From positions 9,701,001 to 9,765,000 of the forward strand of contig JANTQA010000015.1 in NCBI GenBank assembly GCA_027625915.1: 64,000 nucleotides of DNA. The letters run 5' to 3'. This DNA comes from Anaeramoeba flamelloides (Eukaryota; Metamonada; Anaeramoebidae). Under the pieces are notes generated by a model that had not been told where the DNA came from, did not search any database, and saw only the letters and a list, made by a program, of their open reading frames with translations. Both the position numbers and the translations under genes were made by a program. Shown piece after piece: positions 12,886-22,900 of this stretch; position 1 is the first letter of the stretch; each line of letters begins with the position of its first letter.

Positions 12886-13370
12886 CAATCAAAGAGGCCC
12901 AAGTTGTTTTTCCAAAGATCGATTATTAAATATGATTGTCCTTTGAAAAACAAATAAGAAATAAGTAGAATAGTAAACACCAAAGGACGTAGATATTCTG
13001 TATAAAATAAAACTAACAATTCAATAGATTTTCTTCTAAATTCGTAAAAACTCAAATTCTTATTTTCTATTGAGAATAACAACAAGGTTGATTTGGATCT
13101 TCTTATGAGATTAAAATAAAATACAAATAGAAATCAATATTATTTCTCAACAAGTATTTTCACAGTTTCAGTAACAATAAAATGACACCTTTTAACCAAC
13201 TGATTATCTACCTTCAAATAATAAAAAAAAATTTCAAAAGAATTTCGAAAAAAAGAAACAACAAAACAAGAAAGAAGTAAAAATGTTTATAAATGTGATT
13301 TCAAAATTGAAATTTTTTATTCTAATATCAATTCAAAAGCTTTAAAAATGTAATTCACTCAAACTACTGG
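12886..13370 (-). mobile_element. Family N element, reverse copy
   Basis: Related in reverse orientation to 21584-22261. Its end reads CAATCAAAGAGGCCCAA, matching the CAGTCAAAGGGGCCCA terminus of the other copy, and the interior matches on both sides of the palindromic insert present there (the join here is near 13090-13100). The far end is lost where the T1 copies begin. Confidence 0.65.
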
Positions 13371-13384
13371 ACACACGACTGGAA

Positions 13385-13772
13385 AATAGTTTGTAAAAAT
13401 GTTTTTGAAAAAGGAAACAAAAATAATCAACATTTTTGTTTTTATGAGAAAGATCATTGAATTAAATCTTAAAATTAAAAAACGAAAATTAAGTACTTTT
13501 GTGAGGGGTTCAATACATTAATTTTTTTAGATTCAGTGGAATTCTATTTTATTTTGGTTACTCTCTTTAGATTGGGAAAAGTAATTAGAAAAATAAATTA
13601 TCAAAAATGAAAAATTTTAATTATGATCTTGTGAAAAAATCTAATAATTTATTATAAAGTAGCATTTATTTGAAGATTTTATAGAGCAATTAAAAATAAC
13701 CAACACTGATTCCTTTTAGTTTCAATTCCAATATAGTTTAATTTTCGACTAATCTATGGTAAAATGAATCCC
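13385..13772 (+). mobile_element. T1 TTAA element, partial diverged copy
   Basis: Matches the right half of the complete element immediately to its right, ending ...TCTATGGTAAAATGAATCCC and then TTAA. Its left half is missing. It shares the single TTAA at 13773-13776 with the next copy. Confidence 0.7.
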
Positions 13773-13776
13773 TTAA

Positions 13777-14538
13777 GGGATTAACATCTACCAAGGAGAA
13801 GCCTAGGATCAAAGTATGTTGTTATTGGACCTAATCACATCAGTGTAACATTGTTCAAATGTCTCTAAAAAATCGATTAATCAAATAGTAATATTTGTTG
13901 ATCTCATCAATTAAAAATGATCTTTGTATTATTAAAAAACCCAGCAATTTCAGAATAAAATCTGCATTTCGCCATAAATTTAAAGGTTGAATTATCAATA
14001 TTCAGACTACAAAGTCACAAAATATCTTTCTTAAATTTGTGGCGAAATGTAAATTAGTTGCTAAACAAATCGTTTTTTTATAAAAATTCAATAATTAACC
14101 AATATATTTTTTTGACAAATTATTTCTCAAATCATGGAAATATATTGATGCTACAAGTATCTTTATCAAAAACAAACAAAAATAATCAGTATTTGTGCTT
14201 TTATGTTGATGATTATTGAGCTAATCTTGAAATTAAAAAAAATATAAATATAGTTACTTTTGGAAGTTCTAAATCTAAATTATTAAATACCGAAATACTT
14301 TTATTTTGGGGTTCTATTTTTAGATTTGGAATTAAAAAAAATTTTTCCAAAATTGAAATTTTTTAATTGTGATCATAAGTAAAAAATGTAATAATTTATT
14401 GTGCAATAAGATTTATAATAGATTTTTTAGAGCTATTTGAGTCATGGTGCACTATTTGAGCCCTGTGTGGACAAATATCATTTACATCCAATTACAACAT
14501 ACTTTGGTTATAGAGAAATCTATGGTGACATTAATCCC
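13777..14538 (+). mobile_element. T1 TTAA element, complete copy
   Basis: 762 bp flanked by TTAA at 13773-13776 and 14539-14542. Terminal inverted repeats are GGGATTAACATCTACCA (left) and GGGATTAATGTCACCAT (right, reverse-complemented). It has an internal inverted repeat, CATTTCGCCATAAATTTA against TAAATTTGTGGCGAAATG. A second complete copy lies at 44830-45579. No coding frame; a MITE presumably moved by a TTAA-specific transposase elsewhere in the genome. Confidence 0.88.
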
Positions 14539-15452
14539 TTAAAGATGAAAAAAATTGTAAATTCCTAATTCAGTCTCACTTAACCTCAAGACAAGGAAAA
14601 TTTTTTCAAAAAAAAATCTCAAAATTTTGAATTTTTAAAATACACTCATATAATAAACATTATTATACATAACAATTTTCAATGAGGTTTACAACTTTAA
14701 TAGATATTAATAGGAAATGCAAAAAAATCAAAATTTTTCAGTAATATTTTTTTCAATTTTAATTGTAAAATTTTTGAATTTTTTAATTGACTTAGTAGAG
14801 AGATAATTTTCAAGTATTTTTTTAATAGTCTAAAAAGAAATATATTTTTGAATTTTAAAATAATGCAAAATATTTCAATCAAAAGATATCGCTAAATTAA
14901 ATTGAAAATCTGATTTTTTATCTGTTTTTGGGATATTTTGTATCATTTTATTTTTTTACCTGTTTGAGTTTTTATATACATTCCCGATTGTTTTCTGCAA
15001 ATTGCTTTAAGATTGAAAAACGAATAAATGTTAATGTTCAATCAAAAATTAATTCATTTCAACTTTTTTTATTAAAAAAATACCGCGAAAATAGGTGTTT
15101 TTTTCAAAAGTCGTTATTTTTGAAAAGGGGGGTATTGGTATTTTTATCAGTTTAATAGCTATCTTTTTTTTTATTACATAAAATTATGATAACTTTGAAA
15201 AAATAATTTATAAAAGAAGTATAACTGAAATCCAATGTATAGTTTTGGCTAACTTTTATTTTCAGTGTTTAAATTTTCCTTGTAGTGCTATTTTATTATG
15301 AAAACTTGAATTATTGATTAGAAGTTAAGAACCAGCAAAAAGTTAATTTCATCTTTTGAAAATCTTTTTTCTTGATGATTTTACAACCATTTTGATTCTA
15401 TCAAATAAACTTAAATAATTAGATTGAAATTAGATTATTTTCTGAATCTATC

Positions 15453-16204
15453 AAATATTCCCGAAAATACCCGAAAATCGAAAATACCCGAAAATTTTTT
15501 AACCACATAAAAACACTTTTTGAACAACTTCAAAGAAAAACTAGTGCCAATATACTCAGTTTAAAGGTAAATTTGGAATTTTAATTTGGAAAAAAATTTT
15601 TGGTCTGAAAATATCAAAATTCAAAAAATATAAATTTTTGGGAATAGTATTAAACCCATTTTGTGTGAAAGGGCTTGATATATTAGATGAATGTAACATT
15701 TCTAATCATTTCGAAATGGTATTAACTAAATGAGAGAAAATGTACTTGTAAAGAAAATTTCTAATTCTGTATCATTACCTATAATTTTATAATCTTAAAT
15801 ACAATTCTAAAATAACCGAGTAATATCTAATCGTACAATACATACACATACCCTACACACGGTGACCCAAACCAAACTGTATTTAACTTCCCATTCAATA
15901 AAAGGAACTGACTTAATCATAGCATACTAACACACACCATGCCAATACCCTGAAATACCCATACACGTACCCTAATAAGTACCAACAATTACTCAAATAT
16001 ACTCACAAGGTACCAAAACCTCTTCAGAGTAGTTTAAAGTAGAAAATTCAAAAAAAAAATATTTTGTCTGAAAGTAAAATTGTTATTTTATCATCAAACT
16101 GAGTATATTGGCCTCAGGTTTTTTCAAAGTTGTCCATAACCTTTTTTTACGTGGTTAAAAAATTTGCGGGTATTTTCGATTTTCGGGTATTTTCGGGAAT
16201 ATTT
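15453..16204. repeat. Foldback repeat with CCCGAAAATA ends
   Basis: Left arm from 15453 and right arm to 16204 begin AAATATTCCCGAAAATACCC on opposite strands; about 55 bp is nearly identical and the similarity continues weakly for about 100 bp more (CCAATATACTCAGTTT is shared). CCCGAAAATA recurs within each arm. The centre (about 15775-16020) is unusually rich in A and C on the plus strand, with recurring ACCCTA, ATACCC and TACCCTA words. Confidence 0.8.
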
Positions 16205-16481
16205 CAAACACCCTTATTTTCTCCAAATGCTGTTTTATTAATTAACAGAATAAACCAAAGCAAATTCCCACCTTTCTGAGGTTTCTTAAATGTAATCTTG
16301 AGGGTTGTGATTATTTTTGAACTCTTTTTCCACTCCCCAAAACTACATTTTTAGATTGACCCAGAAATTTTGCAAATACAACAATCAAGAATTGGATTGG
16401 TGATTATCATTATCGAACACAAAAAGAGAAAACGGTTGTGTGAATGATCTTGTCTTTCATTCCGACAAATCCAAATACGAT

Positions 16482-18130
16482 ATGAAAAAAGACATTTTTT
16501 CCAAAAATAACAGAATAAATATCACCACTTACTCGTTATTTTTTTGACCATATTTTCGATGAAAAAACTTCGGATAATGGTGATCTTTTATTTTTTTCCA
16601 ACACCTATTGAAATAACTCTACCGTTTGATGACTACAACAGTGAAAGAACAAAGAAAAAAAAAAAGAAAAACAAAAAGAAAAACAAAAACATATTTTTTT
16701 TCTATTTAATTAACAAACTCAAAAAAATATTAAATGTTGATCCGTTGTCGATCTCTCTTTATTTAAATAATGCGCCCCTTCAAATGGATGTTAATTATGA
16801 ATATTATCGATACGACGAAGGTATTATCATTGCAAGAGTGATGTATTCGTTCCAAGAGGCCTTAAAAAAAAAAAAGCGGCTTTTGTTTAAAAAAACAATT
16901 AATGTCGAGGTTCTTCTGACACGAGTCGATTTGTTAAGGCTCAAAAACATACCCATCTCTTTACCAATTTTGCATATAAAAGAAAAGATTAAAAATATGT
17001 GCAAAGATCCAATTCTCTCTCAAATATTATATTTGGATGGGACAGCTTTAAAAAACTCGTATAGAATTGTTGATTTGATTCAACCACCAAAGCCTTTAGT
17101 GATCGAGAAAAAAGAGAAACGAGCAAGCACCAAAACTCAAGAAAAGACCGGAAAAGAGCAAGAGCAAGAGCAAGAGCAAGAAAATAAGCAAAGACAAAAA
17201 GAAATGTTCAAAAAGAACGAACAAGTCTTATCAAAAAAGTTTGAAACCGTCAAGTTTTTTCATTTGTTATATGTCCAGAGAGACACAAGCCAAATCTTGA
17301 CCTTTGAACAGATCCCACCAAAAAGCGCATTTATCAAGAGTGAAAAAAATGTGATTGAAATCCCTCTTCATAAAGGCGGCATGAGGAAGATGGGCATAAC
17401 TGTTCTGAAATGCTGCACAAGCACCCAAAGGAATTGTAAACTGGGCGGGATCCTAATTGGCTTGCCACTGCACATGGACGGTTATTATTCCAAAAGGCCA
17501 CACGCGCATTTAATGACCAATTGTAAAGAATGCAACAAGCCCTTAGAAAGCATTGGCTTTGCATTTTATAATTGTTGGATTAAATTTACTGCAAAAAAAT
17601 CTGTCAAAGCGGAATTAAAAAACACTAGCACAGACACCAACACACAGAGTATGCTTGCTAAGAAAAAAAAGACTTTAAAACCAAAAAAGGATAAAAAGAG
17701 GGCCGCAGGCAAAAGGAAGAAAAAGAAAATTATTTATCATTCCAATGCAATGAAATGGCAAAGAGTCGAAAATAAATTTTTATATACGTTTCCGAGAATT
17801 AATAGATTGCTTTCTTTATTCGACTGGTTCAAAATCCAGGTTTCACTCAGAAATCCAAACTATTCTGTTTGCTGTCTCTGCTTTAACCTTTTTAAACGAT
17901 TTCATAATTCCGTTGAATTCACTTGCAATCATCGCTTCCATCAGGAATGTTATAAAAAATCAAAATTTAAAGATAAATGCTTAATTTGCTACAAGCCATT
18001 AATACAAGATTTTGATGGACTATTAAAAGATTCAAAACCAGAAAAAAATAATTTAATTATCGATCAAAAAAATAAGTTTTTTTTCACTTATAGACTCTTT
18101 TCTAAAAGTAATTTTTCATCGATTATTTAA
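16482..18130 (+). CDS. Ubiquitin-like domain / RING-H2 protein
   Basis: Proposed join(16482..16534, 16642..18130), 513 residues: a 107-bp GTTATT...AACAG intron joins MKKDIFSKNN...TTYS to ERTKKK with matching phase. An unspliced start at ATG 16559 in the downstream frame is the alternative. After a poly-Lys stretch, residues about 105-160 have the ubiquitin-like pattern: strands, LHIKEKIKNM helix, SQILYLDGTALKNSYRIVDL. A Glu/Gln-Lys linker follows, then a Cys-containing middle region (KCCTSTQRNCKLGG, then NCKEC at about 311-315 and a later Cys) that could bind zinc, a basic stretch, and a C-terminal RING-H2 at 428-467 (CxxC, CNHRFHQEC, CLIC). Likely an E3 ubiquitin ligase; substrate unknown. 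No named family was recognised. The main exon is secure, the 5' end is not. Confidence 0.75.
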
Positions 18131-19819
18131 GAATTTTTTTTCTTTCTTTCTTTTTTTTTCTAGTTTTTTGTCTTTTGTTTTGATAAATACTTTAAAAAAG
18201 AGGAAATCTTCAAAATTACGATGAAAAATTGTTTTAAGAAAATATTATTTACAAACAGAGATTTCTTCTCAAAAATTCCTTAATTTGTTTATAAAGATGA
18301 ATTATTAACTATTAATTATAATTATTTTGAAGAATTTATTCGATTTAGAAATCCTTAAATATTAATATTACCATATTTATATGTATCAATAAATAATAAC
18401 TTTGAAATTTTATAATATTCAATTCTATAAATGGTCTCTTTGTTTTATTATCTTTTCACAAACAAGTTCTTTTGCTAAAAATTGAAAAATATTTTTATAA
18501 AAGTTATTTATTTACAAGCTTAAATCAATAAATCAGGACAATTTTATTATACAAATATCATTATTAAACCAAATTTAAATATTCTTATCTGTTATCTTAA
18601 AAATTTCCACAAATCATAAATCCATTCTTTATAATAACCCAATTTGTTCAATTGTAAGGTATTATCATAAAAAAGGATATCAAAGTTTCTGATCTCATTT
18701 TTATCTGATATTTTTTCAGGCGTGAAAATTGGTGTTTAGTATTTTCTTTTTGATTGAAAAAATCGTTTACATAACTTTTTTAATCTCGACAAAATTCTAC
18801 AAATCGGATTGAAAGAATATAAATGCGTTTTATTGTTCAAAATAAGATTGGTACCCTTTCCATATTACCAGTTTTTTATGAAAATTGGATGTACATTGTT
18901 TTCTCCAAAAAAATATGCTATTTTTTTTTTATCATTTTTGGGAAATATTTCATCCAACATATTTCGAAATAAATATCATAGAGTCATATATTTAATCGGT
19001 ATTAATATTAAACTTAATTTCGTATTGTCAAAACAAGACAACCTTCGCTAACAATGGTGATTTTTTATGAAATGTAAAAAAAAAATAACCCACTTTTTTG
19101 GAAATACCTTATATATGTTTGTGTGTGTATAAACCCCAATTCAAAATTTTTATCATACCAAAATTCGATTTTTGAAAATAAAATCCAATTTAATCAATTC
19201 CAGAAGAAATGACAAATTCAAATAATTTACTAATTAAAATATTAACAATTATTTATCAATTACAATACTCACAAAACTAATAATTGTCAATACGAATAAA
19301 TCATACGCGTGTTAAGAATTTGGGAGACATCAATACAAAAAAATACATTAGTAAATTTGTGAAAAATTCTATTAGGAATATTGATCGATCAAATGGTTAG
19401 ATACCATCAACTAATTTTTTTTGAATTCTTCTATTTTGAAGAACTCAACTTTAACCTAATACCAACTGTTGAAAAAAATTTTTGATCGTAGTAAACAAGT
19501 TAGTAATTCAAAATATGAAAAGAAAACATAAAACAAAAAGATGAAAAAATGATTTTCATATTTTACAAAAATCAAAATTGTTTCAGATTTGAATGAAATT
19601 GTATTATTTTGATTGTTTGGACCATTTTAACTCTGTTGGAAATTTTGAATTTTAGTTTATATTACTATTTGGAGAATGTTTCATTTTCATTTTTTTATTC
19701 TTAGTTTTTCTTGTTATCTTAAATTTTTCGAATCATTGAAGATTTTAGCTTATATATGAAAAATATTTATTATTATTCTTTTTAACTTGGAAAATACTAT
19801 TTATAAAATATAAAAATAT

Positions 19820-19855
<36 letters not shown>

Positions 19856-19926
19856 TAAATATTTGAATTTTTTTTAAAAAGATTTTTGAATTTTTAAATA
19901 ATAATAAATTATAATAAAAAAATAAA
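18131..19926. other. Spacer between UBL-RING and G-alpha genes
   Basis: Both flanking genes end here. It contains the TA-flanked element at 18657-19109 and a run of about 33 T at 19822-19854, which on the minus strand is a poly-A tract about 75 bp past the G-alpha stop. No gene was seen. Confidence 0.65.
18657..19109. mobile_element. TA-flanked MITE, family M3
   Basis: 453 bp between TA at 18655-18656 and 19110-19111. The ends are AGGTATTATCATAAAAAAGG and, reverse-complemented, AGGTATTTCCAAAAAAGTGG. A related copy lies at about 42440-42888. TA flanks suggest mobilisation by a Tc1/mariner-type transposase. Non-coding. Confidence 0.75.
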
Positions 19927-22900
19927 TTATAGATATCCAATTTCTGGTAGCATCTTATTTAATATTATATCTTGTACCATGGCAAAAACTACTTTTACAT
20001 TTTTGGTATTTGTAGCAGTTGTGAAATGAGTGTAGATTGTTTTTTGTTTATTTTTACTTTTTTCAAGAAATTTTTGTTTGATAAATTCTTTTGCATTCTC
20101 GAGGTTATCGCCACCATCGTATTCTTGAAATAAGTCTTTCAAAGGGTATACTGAAAGTTTTTTCTCAAATAAATCTAATTTATTTAAAAATAATATGAAG
20201 GGCACATCATTAAACCATCTTGAATTACATTGTTCAAAAAATAAAGTAAGACTTTCTTCCATTCTGTTGACTTCCTCATCTTCATATAATACTTGATTAT
20301 ACACACTTAACGATGTAACGAACAAAACAGCTGTTACGCCTTCAAAATGAGTTATCCATTTTCTTCTTTCATTTCTTTGGCCACCAACATCAATAATACT
20401 ACATAATAATAATAATAATAATAATGTAAATAATAATAATAATAATAAATTTCAAAATTTTAATAGATGAATTGTTTTTGAGAAAAAAAAAAAAAGTTCT
20501 AAATGATTATTAGGAGTAGATATCCTTGAGAATAATAATTCTAATTTAATTTTTGTATAAATACTAAAAAAAAAAAAAAAGAAAATAATTAGTTTAAATA
20601 TTATTCATGAATACTTAGAAATATCAAATTGGTTTGGGGATGTAATTAAAAAAGATACTAACATTCCTTGAAGGTTTCTCTAAAATAAAATTCAAGGGTA
20701 AGAAAATTAAGAATTTGCAATAAAAAGTGTATATTGCCTAACAATAAAAATCTAACACTCAATTCCTGTTTAATCAATAGTATATTAAATTAATACCAGT
20801 GTTCAAATTAAAAGAAGGGCTTAACTTTTGAATTTAACTATATTATTATTTAATTTTTAACAAATAATAAGTAACATTTTTTATAATTGATGTATAAAAT
20901 TAAATATCTTGGGGTTAAAAAATAATGGATTTTGATTTTTTTATTGTTTTAAAATAATCCTGTGGAGTGTCTTCAAGTGACCCTTTTTTTTTTTTTTTTT
21001 TGATTTTAGAAATAAAAAAAAAATGAAGAAATTTACTTTTTTTTTTTTTTAATTCAGAAAAGGTTGATGATGTTTTTTTATTCTTGTTTTTGTTTTGAAA
21101 ATCTATTGATTTTCTAGTCAAAACAAAAAGTAAAGAGAAACTCACGACAGTTTCAATTCTTGCTTCTACATGATTCATTATAATCAGTAAAATCATTTAG
21201 AATTTTACTATATTCTTTCTGAATTTCTGGAAAACCTAACGATACCATAAACTGTTGGAATTCGACAACTCGTTATAATTATCATTATAAATCTCTTTTT
21301 TTAAGAAGGTTAAAATTTTCTGAATTCCAATTAATTTTATTTTTAATTTTTTGATTGAATTTTATTAATTTTTTCAAATAAGGGAAGAAGATAATTTTTT
21401 TAAATTATTTTTGAATTTAAATATTTTTTTATCAAGAGAAATTATCTTATTTTCAAATTTGACATTCTGTTTTGTAAATACAAATCGGAGTGTTTAGGTT
21501 TATTTTGCATATTTCAGTAATACAAGAATTTATCCAAGAATTCAAATAATTTAGGGTTGCTATTTGATATCTAAACTATTTTTCAGTCAAAGGGGCCCAG
21601 TTGTAATGGTATAATACACGTGTTTAAAGGGTTTGCATAGATATTAGAAGAAAAATTTTATTTTGGAAATTTTCAAAATTGAAATCATTTTTTCACATTT
21701 CTACACATTTTTTTTTTTTTCGATTTTTTTTTTAAAAACGTCATTCATTTGCAAAAAATTTTTATTGCAAGATCAATAGTCACTTGGTAAAAACTTGTTA
21801 GTCTAATGTCATTGAAACCATGGACATAATTGTTGAGAAATCTATTGATTTCTATTACAATTCAATTCGATCTTTGATCTTGATATTTGTTTAATAAATG
21901 TGAAAAATTTTCACTTCATTTTCATTTCCTTTTTCAAATAGAGACAACAAATACCAACAAACTTTGTTTGGGAGGCTTAATTTCTAAAAGAAAAGTATGG
22001 AAAATGAAGTGAAAAATGTTTCATATTTATTATTCAAATACCAGTAGAAGTTCAAAACGAACATCCTTGTTTTTCTCAATAGTACCCTAAGAATTTGAGT
22101 TTTTCAATTTTTAAGAAAAGCTATTGATTAATTAGTTTTCTTTCAGACATGTCTCGACATTTCTTTGAGGTGTATTATTCTCTTTATTTCTTATTTGTTC
22201 TTCAAAGGTCAATTATATAAAATAATTGATATTTGAAAAAAACGTTGGGCCCCTTTGACTGAAACAGAGTTTATATATTCCGAATCCAGAAGTCAATTGG
22301 TCCAATATTAAACATTTAAATAACACAATTTTCAAATTATTTGTTAGTATATTAATCTTAAATAATTGTTACAAGTTTCGTTATACCCTTTTCATATTAT
22401 AGACAATCCGTGATTTTTTTTTCTTTTCAATTAATTCCCGCATTTTTAATCTTTGATAAACCTTTCTAAAAACTATTTAATCTTTATTAAGTTTTAATCC
22501 AAATTGAATAATTTCATAAATTAAAATTAATTTTTCATTTAATTGATTTTCCTTTTGATTTATTATTCAAATTAAATCGTCTACAAACATTCAACAATGA
22601 TTTATTAGGGGTATAATTTTCAACAAAGCAAAATGTGAAAATTTGCATATTATAAATAAAGAGGGGAGAAATCCGAATTTTCTCTTTCGTCCCGAAACAT
22701 TAAACAACAGCCAATAAAATCAAAATTCGACATTGGTGAAAAATTCATTTCAAAAAAATACGTTACGTAATTTTCTAAATTTATTCGATTTTTTTTTAAA
22801 TAATTTTTAAATTTTTTTTGTTAAATTTAATAAAAAAAAAATAACTAAAGTTAATATAAAATCAAAAACTACTAACTATTAATTGCAAAAAAAAAAATTC

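Larger units (their letters stand above)
12002..16481. other. Repeat-rich spacer upstream of the V-ATPase gene
   Basis: No protein gene was recognised. It holds the palindromic element P (12493-12863), a reverse copy of family N (12886-13370), a partial and a complete T1 TTAA element (13385-14538), and the foldback repeat at 15453-16204. The stretch 14880-15450 shows nothing recognisable. Bases 16404-16481 are open in the same frame as the next gene and look coding-like. Confidence 0.6.

Noticed and set aside
13385-14538. Possible protein gene or regulatory duplication because of strong similarity to 44830-45579
   Set aside because: No shared open frame; the TTAA flanks and inverted ends explain it as a mobile element.
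20915-21196. Minus-strand frame with HVEARIETVVSFS, resembling a G-alpha switch I region
   Set aside because: The true switch I exon (RSQTTGV) is at 23200-23328 and joins the DVGGQR exon in phase; this stretch lies inside the intron and the likeness is chance.
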